Source: JBHGAV01 sp041946685 (GTDB lineage: Bacteria > Acidobacteriota > Terriglobia > Bryobacterales > Bryobacteraceae). From it: DNA of 64,000 nt. The stretch covers positions 82,648 to 146,647 of the forward strand of contig JBHGAV010000001.1 in assembly GCA_041946685.1 (NCBI GenBank), given 5' to 3'. A program made the translations under genes and the position numbers. Shown here piece by piece: positions 15,776 to 25,183 of the stretch. Within the stretch, counting starts at the first letter, position 1, and each line of letters begins with the position of its first letter. Below the pieces are notes generated by a model. The model saw only the letters and a list, made by a program, of their open reading frames with translations, had not been told where the DNA came from and did not search any database.

Positions 15776-18289
15776 ATGCGATTTCGCTTCATGTTTCTTG
15801 CTGCAGCAACGCTCGCCCTGGCTGCGGCCCTGGCCGCGGAAACCGGATACGACGGCTGGCTTCGCTATGCCGAAATCGACGACCCCGGCGTCCGGCAGCG
15901 CTACATCGCTCTTCCCGCAACCGTGGTGGTGCTGGGCGACTCTCCCGTGCTGCGCTCAGCGCAAAGTGAACTGATCCGCGGAGTGCGCGGGATGCTCGGC
16001 AAGACCCTCCGGATCGAGCCCCGTCTGCCGCAGGAGAATGCGATCGTCCTGGGAACACTCGACGCGGTCGGCAGGGCCCTTTCGGAAATCCGCCCCTCCG
16101 GGGGATTGACTGCGGAGGGCTACTGGCTGAAGACCGCCACCGCCGGCGGGGCGCGGCACCTGGTGATCGCGGGGGCCGACGACCGTGGCGTCCTTTACGG
16201 AGCCTTCGCGCTGCTCGCCAAGATCGGGCTTCACCAGCCGATCGCTGACCTCGATGAGAAGCAGGCGCCGTACGCGCCCGTTCGCTGGGTCAACGAATGG
16301 AACAACCTGGATGGCACCATCGAGCGGGGCTACGCGGGCTTGTCGATCTTCTTCGAGAACAACAACGTGCGGAGCGACCTGGGGCGCGTGCGCGACTACG
16401 CCCGCCTGCTCGCTTCCCTGGGCATCAACGGGTGCACGATCAACAACGTCAACGCGAATCCCCGCGCGATCACCACCGAGTTCATTCCGCAGCTCGTGCG
16501 CGTGGCCGAGGTGTTCCGCCCCTGGGGGGTGCGGCTGAGCCTCTCGCTCGACTTCAGCAGCCCGAGGAGCATCGGTGGCCTGGACACATTCGACCCTTTG
16601 GACCCCCGGGTTATTCAGTGGTGGAAGGACAAGGTGGACGAAATCTACCGCGCGATCCCCGATTTCGGCGGCTTCGTGATCAAGGCGGACTCGGAGGGAC
16701 GGCTGGGCCCCTCCGCCTATGGCCGCACGCACGCCGACGCCACCAACGTCGTGGCCCGCCCGCTGAAGGCCCACGGCGGACTGCTGTTCTACCGGGGATT
16801 TGTGTACGACCACAAGATGGATTGGCGCAACCTGAAGAACGACCGCGCCCGTGCCGCCTACGACAACTTCAAGCCGCTTGATGGCCAGTTCGAGGACAAC
16901 GCGCTTATCCAGATCAAGAATGGCCCGATCGACTTCCAGGTGCGCGAACCTGCCTCCCCTCTTTTCGGCGCGCTCGAAAAGACCAGCCAGGCCATCGAGC
17001 TCCAGATCACGCAGGAGTACCTCGGCCAGCAGCGCCAGCTCTGCTACCTGGTCCCGATGTGGAAGGAAACGCTGGACTTCGACCTCCAGGCCAAGGGACC
17101 CGGCACACCGGTCAAGGCGCTGGTAGCGGGCAAGGTCTTCGGCCGGCCCACGGGTGGGTTCGTGGGAGTATCCAACGTCGGCCTGGATGCCAATTGGCTG
17201 GGCCACCACTTGGCCATGGCCAATCTCCACGGCTTCGGCCGCCTGGCATGGAACCCCGACCTGAGCGCCCGCCAGATCGTGGAGGAGTGGACCCGGCTCA
17301 CCTTCGGGCACGACAAGAGCGTGGTGGAAACGATTGCCGCCATGCAACTCAGCTCCTGGAGAACCTACGAAAACTACACCGGGCCGCTGGGCGCGCAGAC
17401 GCTGACCGACATTGTCGGGCCCCACTACGGCCCCGCCGTGGAGGCTTCCGAGCGCAACGGCTGGGGACAATGGCATCGCGCGGACGAGAAGGGAATCGGC
17501 ATGGACCGCACTGTCGCAACCGGCACCGGCTTCATCGGTCAATTCCGGCCGCCGGTCGCCAGGGTGTACGAGTCCCTCAAGGACTGCCCCGACGAGTTGC
17601 TCCTATGGATGCACCACGTGCCCTACACGCATGTACTGCACTCGGGTAAGACCGTCATCCAGCACATCTACGACACCCACTACCAGGGCGCCGAGGAGGC
17701 CGCCGGCTTCGTCCGCCAGTGGAAGTCCCTCAAGGGCCTGGTGGACGAGCAGCGTTACCGCGAGGTCTTGGCGCGCCTTGAGTACCAGGGGGGCTACGCC
17801 GAAGTCTGGCGGGATGCGGTGTGCAACTGGTTCCTGCGCACCTCCGGCATCCCCGACGAGAAGGGCCGCGCCGGCAAGTTCCCCGGACGGACGGAAGCGG
17901 AGTCCATGCAGCTTCAGGGCTACCGGGTGGAGGAGGTCACCCCCTGGGAGGCGGCATCGGGCAGCAAGGCTGTACGGTGCGCGGCGGCCCCCTGTAGGGT
18001 TGTCTTTCGCTACGGCGGCGCGGCGGGCTGGCGCGACCTGGTTGTCCAGTACTTCGACCAGAACGACGGCGTATCCCGTTTCCGTTTGTTCGTCCAGGGC
18101 CAACTCGTTGACGAGTGGGCCGCCGACGACACCCTTCCGACCAGGCGCATCGACGCTCATTCGTCGACGCGCCGGGTCGCCAAAGGGCTGGCGCTGCGGC
18201 CCGGAGACGAGATACGCATCGAGGGGGTTCCGGACGGCGGAGAGGGCGCGCCCCTGGACTACGTGGAGATACGCACCAGCGAGCTCTGA
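15776..18289 (+). CDS. GH67 alpha-glucuronidase, secreted, with extra C-terminal domain
   Basis: An 837-residue protein with a signal peptide (residues 1-22, cut after 'ALAAE'). It removes 4-O-methyl-glucuronic acid from xylo-oligosaccharides. GH67 catalytic motifs are visible: 'GGFVIKADSEGRLGP' (general acid Glu), 'IKNGPIDFQVREP' (Asp) and 'ELQITQEYLGQ' (Glu), the last two being the paired bases known from the Cellvibrio enzyme. The catalytic body ends near residue 700. The last ~130 residues form a separate beta-rich domain absent from shorter homologues, perhaps carbohydrate binding. ATG 15776 follows GTGGAGGGA. The gene stands alone without other xylan genes. Confidence 0.92.
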   Translation: MRFRFMFLAAATLALAAALAAETGYDGWLRYAEIDDPGVRQRYIALPATVVVLGDSPVLRSAQSELIRGVRGMLGKTLRIEPRLPQENAIVLGTLDAVGRALSEIRPSGGLTAEGYWLKTATAGGARHLVIAGADDRGVLYGAFALLAKIGLHQPIADLDEKQAPYAPVRWVNEWNNLDGTIERGYAGLSIFFENNNVRSDLGRVRDYARLLASLGINGCTINNVNANPRAITTEFIPQLVRVAEVFRPWGVRLSLSLDFSSPRSIGGLDTFDPLDPRVIQWWKDKVDEIYRAIPDFGGFVIKADSEGRLGPSAYGRTHADATNVVARPLKAHGGLLFYRGFVYDHKMDWRNLKNDRARAAYDNFKPLDGQFEDNALIQIKNGPIDFQVREPASPLFGALEKTSQAIELQITQEYLGQQRQLCYLVPMWKETLDFDLQAKGPGTPVKALVAGKVFGRPTGGFVGVSNVGLDANWLGHHLAMANLHGFGRLAWNPDLSARQIVEEWTRLTFGHDKSVVETIAAMQLSSWRTYENYTGPLGAQTLTDIVGPHYGPAVEASERNGWGQWHRADEKGIGMDRTVATGTGFIGQFRPPVARVYESLKDCPDELLLWMHHVPYTHVLHSGKTVIQHIYDTHYQGAEEAAGFVRQWKSLKGLVDEQRYREVLARLEYQGGYAEVWRDAVCNWFLRTSGIPDEKGRAGKFPGRTEAESMQLQGYRVEEVTPWEAASGSKAVRCAAAPCRVVFRYGGAAGWRDLVVQYFDQNDGVSRFRLFVQGQLVDEWAADDTLPTRRIDAHSSTRRVAKGLALRPGDEIRIEGVPDGGEGAPLDYVEIRTSEL

Positions 18290-18340
18290 AACCTGGAACG
18301 AGTGGTTTCGACGTTTCCGCGTTATCAGAGAATGAGGTCC

Positions 18341-18369
18341 TTGACTCCTATGGCGGGAAGGAGCACAAT
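18341..18369 (+). promoter_or_regulatory. Putative sigma-70 promoter for the small membrane protein
   Basis: TTGACT (18341-18346), 17-nt spacer, CACAAT (18364-18369), 42 nt before the GTG start at 18411. The -35 is 5/6 to consensus and the -10 is 4/6. No experimental support. Confidence 0.5.
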
Positions 18370-18410
18370 ACAGTTGCCGTTCGACGTGGAGAGCCGGGCT
18401 GGAGGGCGGC

Positions 18411-18602
18411 GTGGGCGATCCGCGGAACATCTGGATACACGTGGCCAACATCGTGCTGGGTGCGGCTGTGTTGGCTTTCCTGATGGCAACCCTGGTTTCT
18501 GTGGCCGTTGAAGTCGCATCACGCCTGAGGCGAAGATTCAGGCTTCGCGCTGAGCTGGATCGCGACTTGCGGGACTACGCGCAACTGTTCAGCCACAGGT
18601 GA
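18411..18602 (+). CDS. Small single-pass membrane protein, unknown
   Basis: A 63-residue ORF with GTG start, a GGAGGGC ribosome site just upstream and its own likely promoter. Residues ~8-32 form one hydrophobic helix, followed by a strongly basic stretch ('[20 protein letters not shown]') predicted to lie in the cytoplasm. It sits between the alpha-glucuronidase and the succinate dehydrogenase operon on the same strand. I recognise no family. Short length keeps confidence moderate. Confidence 0.5.
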   Translation: MGDPRNIWIHVANIVLGAAVLAFLMATLVSVAVEVASRLRRRFRLRAELDRDLRDYAQLFSHR

Positions 18603-18671
18603 CGGCAGCTCGACGCCGGCCGCCGGGCCAAAGCCGCGAACAACCGTATCCGCAGCGGGGCCCGGATCGTA

Positions 18672-18677
18672 TACAAT
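18672..18677 (+). promoter_or_regulatory. Possible -10 box of the succinate dehydrogenase operon
   Basis: TACAAT, within TATACAAT, 75 nt upstream of the sdhA ATG. No convincing -35 hexamer at 16-18 nt. The 149-nt gap 18603-18751 holds nothing else recognisable. Confidence 0.35.
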
Positions 18678-18751
18678 GTCAGATCTCAGACCGCGAGGGC
18701 CGGGCCTGGGCTAGCCCGCAGGCAGGCAGCGTCTGGAGGGGGACGGGAAGC

Positions 18752-20467
18752 ATGCAGCAGATTGCCCATGACGTCATCATTCTCGGGACAGGCCTGGCCG
18801 GACTGCGCGCCGCGGGTGAGATCTGCATCAGGACCAAAGGCGTGGCCGATGTCGCCATCGTTTCCAAAGTGCAGGTCATGCGATCGCATTCGGTGTGCGC
18901 GGAGGGAGGCACGGCCGCGGTGATGCGCTCCGAGGAAGGGGACAGCCTCGAACTGCACGCGTGGGACACCGTGAAGGGCGCGGATTTCCTCGCCGATCAG
19001 GACACGGTGGACCGCTTCGTGCAAACCTCGCCGGACGAAATCCGGCGCCTGGAGCACTGGGGTGTGCCGTGGAGCCGCCGCGCGGACGGCCGCATCATGC
19101 AGCGGCCCTTCGGGGGACACTCGTTTCCGCGGGCCTGCATGGCGGCGGACAAGACCGGCTTCTTCGAAATGCAGGCTCTGTACGACAATCTGCTGCGGCA
19201 CGACAACTGGAAGCGCTACGACGAGTGTTTCGTCACGTCCCTGCTCATGGAAAACGGACGGTTTGCCGGCCTCACGCTCATCGACGCGCCGACCGGTGAG
19301 TTCTATGTGCTCCGCGGAAAGGCCCTCCTGTTCGCTTCCGGAGGGTTGGGCAACCTGTACGGTTTTACGACCTACTCTCAGACCGTCACGGGCGACGGAC
19401 AGGCTGCTGCCTACCGGGCGGGACTTCCGCTGGAAGACCTGGAGTTCGTGCAATTCCATCCGACGGGTCTGGTGCCGTCGGGCATCCTCATGACCGAGGG
19501 CTGCCGCGGGGAGGGCGGGTATCTTCGCAACAACAAGGGCGAGCGTTTCATGGAGAAGTACGCCCCGAAGATGATGGAACTGGCGCCGCGCGACATCGTC
19601 TCGCGTTCGGAAATGACGGAGATTCTGGAAGGGCGCGGCTTTCCAGGGCCGGACGGACTCGATTACATTCAGCTCGACCTGACGCACCTGGGCGCGGAAC
19701 GAATCAACAAGCGGTTGCCCCTGATCCGGGAAGTGTGCATGAAGTTCCTTGGGATCGACCCGATCACCGACCCGATCCCCATACGGCCCGTCGCTCACTA
19801 CGCCATGGGTGGGATCGAGGCCGATATCGACGGCCGGACCAGGGTGGAGAATATCTGGGCCGCAGGCGAGGTTGCGTGCCATTCCATGCACGGCGCAAAC
19901 AGGCTCGGATGCAACTCCACGGCGGAGTGCCTGGTGTGGGGAGGCATCACAGGTGGTGAGATTTCCAAGTACCTGGCGCAGGGAGCGGCTCTGAGCGCTG
20001 TTCCCCAAGCTGCGGCCGTGGAGGAAGAGAAGCGGATCTTCAGCGGACTTGTCAACCAGAGCGGCGCGGAGAGTCCGGCTCGGATTCGCCGTGAGCTGCG
20101 CACCTTGATGGACCAGCATGCTGGCGTCTTCCGTTCCGGCGAGTCCATGCGGGAGGGTCTGGGCAAGATTGCCGCGCTGAAGGAGCGCTTCGGCAAGATC
20201 GGCATCCAGGACAAGAGCCGCACATACAACACCAACCTCATCCAGGCGCTGGAGACCGAAAACATGCTCGAGCTGGCCGAAGCGGTGCTCTTCTCTGGCC
20301 TGGCCAGGGAGGAATCCCGCGGCGCCCATTCGCGCACCGACTTTTCCGCCCGCGACGACGTGAAGTTCCTCGGGCACTCGATGGCGTTCCGCACCGCGGA
20401 GGGCCCCCGGCTGGAGTACAAGCCGGTGACAATCACCAACTGGAAGCCCGTGGAGCGCAAGTACTGA
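18752..20467 (+). CDS. sdhA: SdhA, succinate dehydrogenase/fumarate reductase flavoprotein
   Basis: A 571-residue FAD protein. The N-terminal dinucleotide fold is '[20 protein letters not shown]'. The covalent-FAD histidine lies in '[15 protein letters not shown]', the active-site motif is '[20 protein letters not shown]' and the catalytic Arg region '[17 protein letters not shown]'. '[15 protein letters not shown]' is also diagnostic. It oxidises succinate to fumarate in the TCA cycle and respiratory complex II. ATG 18752 gives the canonical N-terminus; an in-frame ORF extension upstream to 18599 lacks family character. Operon order is sdhA-C-D-B. Confidence 0.95.
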   Translation: MQQIAHDVIILGTGLAGLRAAGEICIRTKGVADVAIVSKVQVMRSHSVCAEGGTAAVMRSEEGDSLELHAWDTVKGADFLADQDTVDRFVQTSPDEIRRLEHWGVPWSRRADGRIMQRPFGGHSFPRACMAADKTGFFEMQALYDNLLRHDNWKRYDECFVTSLLMENGRFAGLTLIDAPTGEFYVLRGKALLFASGGLGNLYGFTTYSQTVTGDGQAAAYRAGLPLEDLEFVQFHPTGLVPSGILMTEGCRGEGGYLRNNKGERFMEKYAPKMMELAPRDIVSRSEMTEILEGRGFPGPDGLDYIQLDLTHLGAERINKRLPLIREVCMKFLGIDPITDPIPIRPVAHYAMGGIEADIDGRTRVENIWAAGEVACHSMHGANRLGCNSTAECLVWGGITGGEISKYLAQGAALSAVPQAAAVEEEKRIFSGLVNQSGAESPARIRRELRTLMDQHAGVFRSGESMREGLGKIAALKERFGKIGIQDKSRTYNTNLIQALETENMLELAEAVLFSGLAREESRGAHSRTDFSARDDVKFLGHSMAFRTAEGPRLEYKPVTITNWKPVERKY

Positions 20468-20488
20468 ATGGGGGGAAAGGAGAACTGA

Positions 20489-20926
20489 ATGACCGAGATC
20501 AGGAGATACGACAACCGCCTCGGAGTTTGGGGATGGCTCGGGGGCGGGCGCTGGGGCATCGAGAGGTACGCTTACATTCTCCACCGCGTGACAGGGATCG
20601 GCATTCTTCTCTACTTCTTGATGCACATCGTCGTCACCAGTCTGCGCGCCACCGGCCGGTACTTGTGGATCGAGGGGCAACTCTTCGACAAGCCCGTGTT
20701 CAAGTTCGGGGAGTTCCTGGTGTTCGCGGCCTTCTGCTACCACGCCTTGAACGGCGTCCGCCTGGTGCTGGTCGAACTCGGCTTCGCGGTCGGCAAGCCG
20801 ATAGAGCCAGTCTACCCATACAGGACGTCGCTGAACGTGCAGCGGCCGCTGCTGATCGTGATGATAATCCTGGCGTCGATTCTGCTGGTGGCCGGGGGAT
20901 TCGACTTCATGGGGTTGGGAGGCTAG
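20489..20926 (+). CDS. sdhC: Succinate dehydrogenase cytochrome b subunit (SdhC-like)
   Basis: A 145-residue membrane anchor with three hydrophobic helices (residues ~30-55, 72-95, 115-138). 'YILHRVTGIGILLYFLMHIV' carries the conserved His-Arg pair and a probable haem-b histidine, and 'FCYHALNGVRLVLVELG' a second His. It lies 21 nt after sdhA, with a GGGGAAAGGAG ribosome site. With the next gene it forms the quinone- and haem-binding anchor of complex II. Confidence 0.88.
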   Translation: MTEIRRYDNRLGVWGWLGGGRWGIERYAYILHRVTGIGILLYFLMHIVVTSLRATGRYLWIEGQLFDKPVFKFGEFLVFAAFCYHALNGVRLVLVELGFAVGKPIEPVYPYRTSLNVQRPLLIVMIILASILLVAGGFDFMGLGG

Positions 20927-20934
20927 AAGGCGGC

Positions 20935-21318
20935 ATGCGGGAAACAAAATACTGGACCTGGCACATGGCGGCGGGCGTGGTGATCCTGGTCTTGCTCGGC
21001 CTGCACATGCTCATCATGCACGTGGACGATATCACGGGCCTGTTCGCTCCGTATGGCGGAGAAGCGGTCAGCAAGGAGAACAGCCTGCATCGCGACGGGA
21101 TGCTGTTCTTCACGGTCACATACATCCTCCTGTTAGGCGTGGCTCTCTATCACGGCCTCTATGGTCTTCGAACCATCCTCTTCGAACTGGGGTTGAAACC
21201 GGCGGCACAGAAGGCCGTCACCAGCGTCCTGCTCCTTCTAGGCCTGGGGCTGTTCGGCCTGGGGGCCTGGGCGGCGGTGGCGGCGCACACCATCGCGGCG
21301 GCTGGGGGGAGGGGCTAG
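20935..21318 (+). CDS. sdhD: Succinate dehydrogenase membrane anchor (SdhD-like)
   Basis: A 127-residue protein with three hydrophobic helices (residues ~8-30, 55-80, 92-118). 'WHMAAGVVILVLLGLHMLIM' and 'LLGVALYHGLYGLRTILFEL' show the His residues and the helix pattern of a second cytochrome-b anchor. ATG 20935 starts 8 nt after the sdhC stop, with GGAGG upstream. The reading frame is open much further upstream (to 20527), but that part is the shadow of sdhC. sdhB follows 2 nt after its stop. Confidence 0.85.
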   Translation: MRETKYWTWHMAAGVVILVLLGLHMLIMHVDDITGLFAPYGGEAVSKENSLHRDGMLFFTVTYILLLGVALYHGLYGLRTILFELGLKPAAQKAVTSVLLLLGLGLFGLGAWAAVAAHTIAAAGGRG

Positions 21319-21320
21319 AC

Positions 21321-22145
21321 ATGGCGGAGAGAACAATCAACTTTCACGTCACCCGGTATAGTCCGGAGCGAGACTTTAAGCCGTATGTCCAGGTCTTTCC
21401 GGTCCCCGTCCGCGAGGGCATGACGGTTCTGGAAGGCCTGCACTACATCAAAGAGAACCTGGACGCTTCGCTGGTGTGGCGCTACTCCTGCCGGATGGGG
21501 ATTTGCGGTTCCTGCGGCATGTTGTTGAACGGGAAGCCGACCCTGGCCTGCAACACCCAGATCCTGCATATCGCCGGGAAGGATCTCACCGTGGGGCCGC
21601 TCCCGAATTTCCGGATCATCCGCGACCTGGTCCCGGACCTGCGGCCGATGTTCGACAAGCACCGGGCGCTGAAGCCCTTCATCGTGCGGGCCGACCAGGG
21701 GGATATCGACGATCCGGCGGGCGAGTTCTACCAGACCCCGGAGGAGCTGGAGTCCTATCTCCAGTTCTCTTATTGCATTAAGTGCGGATGCTGCATGGCG
21801 GCCTGCCCCACGCTGGCGACGGACCCCCAGTACATGGGGCCTATGCCGCTCGCCGCGGCCCAACGCTATAATCTCGACACCCGCGACGACGGGCGCCGTT
21901 TCCGCAACGAACTGACCGGCAGCAGCGCCGGTGCGTTCCGCTGCCACTATGCGGGGGAGTGCTCCCGGGCGTGTCCCAAGGGAGTGGACCCGGCCAAGGC
22001 CATCCAGCACCTCAAGCGCCGGCTCGTGCTCGACTACTTGCGCCTGTCACGCCGGAAAGAACCCTGCCACAAGCAGCACGGGCCGGGCCAGGGTAAGCCG
22101 CTCGCCAACATCCCGCCGGCTCCGCCGAGAACCGTCGGCGTCTGA
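21321..22145 (+). CDS. sdhB: SdhB, succinate dehydrogenase iron-sulfur protein
   Basis: A 274-residue protein with three Fe-S cluster sites. The [2Fe-2S] site is in 'YSCRMGICGSCGMLLNGKP' plus Cys in 'TLACNTQI'. The [4Fe-4S]/[3Fe-4S] ligands are in 'YCIKCGCCMAACP' and 'CHYAGECSRACPKGVDP'. It passes electrons from SdhA flavin to the quinone site. The C-terminal tail beyond residue ~245 (basic, proline-rich) is longer than in E. coli SdhB. It is the last gene of the operon, and its placement after both anchors (A-C-D-B) differs from the common C-D-A-B order. Confidence 0.94.
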   Translation: MAERTINFHVTRYSPERDFKPYVQVFPVPVREGMTVLEGLHYIKENLDASLVWRYSCRMGICGSCGMLLNGKPTLACNTQILHIAGKDLTVGPLPNFRIIRDLVPDLRPMFDKHRALKPFIVRADQGDIDDPAGEFYQTPEELESYLQFSYCIKCGCCMAACPTLATDPQYMGPMPLAAAQRYNLDTRDDGRRFRNELTGSSAGAFRCHYAGECSRACPKGVDPAKAIQHLKRRLVLDYLRLSRRKEPCHKQHGPGQGKPLANIPPAPPRTVGV

Positions 22146-22162
22146 GCCCGGCGCGCTGGCCG

Positions 22163-22996
22163 TCAGTCCTCTATCTCGATCGTCGGCTGTCTCGGTCCGC
22201 CGATTTCGCCGATGCGGGCGGCGACGTCCCTCGCCATTTGCACGTAGCCGGCGGCATGAGGATCGCTCCCGTCGCGCAAGGCGACCGGCCGGCCCGTGTC
22301 GCCGCCGGAGCGCACCTCCGGATCGAGCGCCAGTTCCGCCAGGAAGGGAACCGCCATCTCCCCCGCGGTTCGCTTGCCTCCTCCGTAACTGAACACGTCG
22401 ATCCGCTTCTCGCAGTGCGGGCACACCAGATAACTCATGTTCTCGACCAGACCCAGGATCTCGACCTTCACCTGCCGGAACATGTGCACGGCCTTGCGCG
22501 CATCCTCAAGCGAAACGTCCGAGGGAGTCGTAACCACGATCGCGCCGGACAGCGGCACGGTCTGGATCAAGGAAAGCTGCACGTCGCCCGTTCCGGGCGG
22601 CAGGTCGATGATGAGGTAGTCCAGTTTTCCCCACTCGACCCCCCGCACGAACTGCTGCACCACGCTGTGCAGCATGGGACCGCGCCAGATCAGCGGCCGG
22701 TCGCCGGGGTTGAGGAAGCCCATCGACATCAGCCGGACGCCGTATTGTTCAAGCGGCACGATGCGTTCCTGTTCGACGGCAGGCATGTCCTGTATCCCCA
22801 TCATCAGGGGCACGTTGGGCCCGTACACGTCGGCGTCCATCAGGCCCACCTTGTGGCCAAGGCCGGCCAGCGACACAGCCAGATTCACCGCCACGGTCGT
22901 CTTGCCGACGCCGCCCTTTCCGCTGCCGACCGCGATCACATGTTGCACACCTGGAATGGGCTGTTTGGGCTGCTCGCCCGTCTGATTGGGGGCCAT
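22163..22996 (-). CDS. Mrp/NBP35-type iron-sulfur cluster carrier ATPase
   Basis: A 277-residue ParA-like ATPase with a deviant Walker A 'AVGSGKGGVGKTTVAVNLA' at residues ~20-38, 'LMDADVYGPNVPLMMG', 'DYLIIDLPPGTGDVQLSL' (Walker B) and the cluster-binding Cys pair in 'YLVCPHCEKR', all diagnostic of Mrp/ApbC. It delivers Fe-S clusters to apoproteins, fitting its place beside sdhB. It lacks the N-terminal DUF59/MIP18 domain found in many bacterial Mrp proteins. I choose ATG 22994-22996 because an ORF extension to 23068 is unlike the family. Confidence 0.9.
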   Translation of the reverse strand: MAPNQTGEQPKQPIPGVQHVIAVGSGKGGVGKTTVAVNLAVSLAGLGHKVGLMDADVYGPNVPLMMGIQDMPAVEQERIVPLEQYGVRLMSMGFLNPGDRPLIWRGPMLHSVVQQFVRGVEWGKLDYLIIDLPPGTGDVQLSLIQTVPLSGAIVVTTPSDVSLEDARKAVHMFRQVKVEILGLVENMSYLVCPHCEKRIDVFSYGGGKRTAGEMAVPFLAELALDPEVRSGGDTGRPVALRDGSDPHAAGYVQMARDVAARIGEIGGPRQPTIEIED

Positions 22997-23006
22997 TACT
23001 TCTATC

Positions 23007-24113
23007 CTACGCCAGAGGCAAGTTGGCTTGCGCCCGAAGCGTCCAGTCGGAGAACTCGCCGCGCTCAAGCTTGGGGAAGGCCGCCGCGGCGACCATCGCG
23101 GCGTTATCGGTGGACAGCTCCTTCGATGGGAAGTGGACGCGGTAACCCAGGCGCAGCGCCTCAGCGGCGCGGCGCAACCCGGAGTTACATGCTACTCCTC
23201 CGGACACCACAAGACAGCGTGCCTCAACCTGCTCCGCGCTCGCGACCGCCCGCCGCAACAACTCCTCGATCACCGTGTGCTGGAATGAGGCCAGCAGATC
23301 GAGCGTTTCTTTAGGAGTCACGGCCAGCCATTCTTCCGTCGATGGATGCGGCGTGCGGCACAGCAGAGCGCGGCGCGCCTCGACCTCGGCCTTCAGGTCG
23401 CGCTGCTGGGTCCAGCGCAGAACCGCCGTCTTCAGACCGCTGAAGCTGAAGTCGAGCGGATTGCCCTTCATGCGCGCCAGCGTGAAACGAACCGCCGCCG
23501 GGTTCCCGTGAGGCGCCAACCGGTCGATTACGGGTCCCCCGGGGTAGCCGAAGCCGAGCAACTTGGCCACTTTGTCGAACGCTTCACCCGCGGCGTCGTC
23601 GCGTGTCCTGCCCAGCAGGCGGTAGTGGAATCCTTCGCGCATCTCGAACAGGTGGGTATGCCCGCCGCTCACCACCAGCGCCAGGGCGGGGTATTCGACC
23701 GGCTCGCCCCGCTCCAGGGCCTCCATCACAACCGCATGGATGTGTCCTTCGATGTGGTTCACGGCAATGAGCGGCAGCTTGCGGGCGAAACACAGCGCCT
23801 TGGCGTACGTCATTCCCACCAACAGCGAGCCGACAAGCCCGGGGCCCGAAGTGACCGCCACCGCCGCCAGTCCTTCATAGCCGCAGCCGGCTTGCTCCAG
23901 TGCGGTCGTCACGACCGGCACGATGGCTCGCAGGTGCTCCCGCGAGGCCAGTTCCGGGACTACTCCCCCATACTTGCCGTGCGTGGTGAGTTGCGAGGCG
24001 ACCACGGACGAGAGGATCGTTTTCGCATCCGCAACCACAGCCGCCGCCGTCTCGTCGCACGAGGTCTCGATGCCGAGGATGCGCAAGCTGCTATTCTGAC
24101 TCTCGCGGGTCAT
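23007..24113 (-). CDS. tsaD: TsaD, tRNA N6-threonylcarbamoyladenosine transferase
   Basis: A 368-residue ASKHA-fold enzyme of the universal t6A pathway. '[16 protein letters not shown]' opens the fold, the metal-binding HxxxH is 'NHIEGH' ('[17 protein letters not shown]'), and '[11 protein letters not shown]' and '[15 protein letters not shown]' are further hallmarks. It transfers threonylcarbamoyl to A37 of ANN-decoding tRNAs. The start drawn at 24113 shares bases with the divergent queA start (CATG). TTG 24086, directly before the conserved 'RILGIETS', is an alternative that would remove the overlap. It follows Mrp on the same strand with a 10-nt gap. Confidence 0.94.
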   Translation of the reverse strand: MTRESQNSSLRILGIETSCDETAAAVVADAKTILSSVVASQLTTHGKYGGVVPELASREHLRAIVPVVTTALEQAGCGYEGLAAVAVTSGPGLVGSLLVGMTYAKALCFARKLPLIAVNHIEGHIHAVVMEALERGEPVEYPALALVVSGGHTHLFEMREGFHYRLLGRTRDDAAGEAFDKVAKLLGFGYPGGPVIDRLAPHGNPAAVRFTLARMKGNPLDFSFSGLKTAVLRWTQQRDLKAEVEARRALLCRTPHPSTEEWLAVTPKETLDLLASFQHTVIEELLRRAVASAEQVEARCLVVSGGVACNSGLRRAAEALRLGYRVHFPSKELSTDNAAMVAAAAFPKLERGEFSDWTLRAQANLPLA

Positions 24114-25179
24114 GCAACTCTCCGAATTCGATTATCACTTGCCGGAGGACCGGATCGCACAGCAACCGCTCGAGGACCGCGCCGCCTCGCGCATGCTGGT
24201 CGTCTACCGCGACCAGTCGCGATGGGAGGACCGCGAGTTCCGTGACCTGCCCGGTTTCCTCAAGCCGGGCGACTGCCTTGTGCTGAACGACTCCCGCGTT
24301 TTCCCTTCGCGGCTTTACGGGCACCGGGCGGGCGTCGGCGCCCTTCCCGTTGGCAAACGGAATCCGAAGCGGCGGGAGCACCTCAGCGGGCGCGTCGAAG
24401 TGTTCCTTCTGCGCCCCGTTTCCGACGACCACAGGACCTGGCAGGCGCTGGTTCATCCCGGCCGGAAGATGCGGGTCAGCGAGCGCATACGCTTCGCCGA
24501 CGGCGTGGAAGCGGAAATACTGGCTCGCGGCTCGTACGGAGAACGCACAGTCCGATTCGATTGCCAGGGCGACGTCTACGCGCGGCTGGAGGAGGTCGGC
24601 CACGTGCCCCTGCCGCCCTATATCCGCCGCGCGGACACACCCGAAGACCGGGAGCGTTACCAGACGGTTTTCGCCAGGGAACGGGGCTCGGTGGCGGCCC
24701 CCACAGCCGGACTGCACTTCACTCCCGAACTTCTTGACCAGTGCCGGCTGGCCGGCGCCGGGGTGGCCCAACTCACCTTGCACGTTGGTCTCGGCACCTT
24801 CCAGCCCATCCACACCGAAATCGTGGAGCAGCACCGCCTCCACCCAGAGAGCTTCCAGATCACGGAAGAAGCCGCAAGGCGCATGCGCGAGGCCCGCCGC
24901 CTAGTGGCCGTGGGGACGACGGCCGTCCGCACGCTGGAAACCGCCATGCTGCGCGGGGGCCTGGTGGCCTCCCGGGGTGAGACGGATCTTTTCATCTATC
25001 CGGGCTTTCCGTTCCTTGCCACGGGCGCGATGCTGACCAACTTCCATTTACCGAAGAGCAGTCTGCTTCTGCTAGTGTGTGCCTTCGCCGGAACGGAACT
25101 GACGCTGGCGGCCTACCGCCACGCAGTCGAAGCAGGCTACCGCTTCTACTCCTACGGAGACTGCATGTTGATACTCTGA
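24112..25179 (+). CDS. queA: QueA, S-adenosylmethionine:tRNA ribosyltransferase-isomerase
   Basis: A 355-residue enzyme making epoxyqueuosine in the tRNA wobble position. The canonical N-terminus '[20 protein letters not shown]' fixes ATG 24112. '[16 protein letters not shown]', '[17 protein letters not shown]' and '[19 protein letters not shown]' are the family blocks. It adjoins tsaD divergently, so two tRNA-anticodon-loop modification genes lie back to back with no intergenic space, and each promoter must lie in the other's coding sequence or an upstream operon. mscS follows 4 nt downstream. Confidence 0.95.
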   Translation: MQLSEFDYHLPEDRIAQQPLEDRAASRMLVVYRDQSRWEDREFRDLPGFLKPGDCLVLNDSRVFPSRLYGHRAGVGALPVGKRNPKRREHLSGRVEVFLLRPVSDDHRTWQALVHPGRKMRVSERIRFADGVEAEILARGSYGERTVRFDCQGDVYARLEEVGHVPLPPYIRRADTPEDRERYQTVFARERGSVAAPTAGLHFTPELLDQCRLAGAGVAQLTLHVGLGTFQPIHTEIVEQHRLHPESFQITEEAARRMREARRLVAVGTTAVRTLETAMLRGGLVASRGETDLFIYPGFPFLATGAMLTNFHLPKSSLLLLVCAFAGTELTLAAYRHAVEAGYRFYSYGDCMLIL

Positions 25180-25183
25180 GGAC

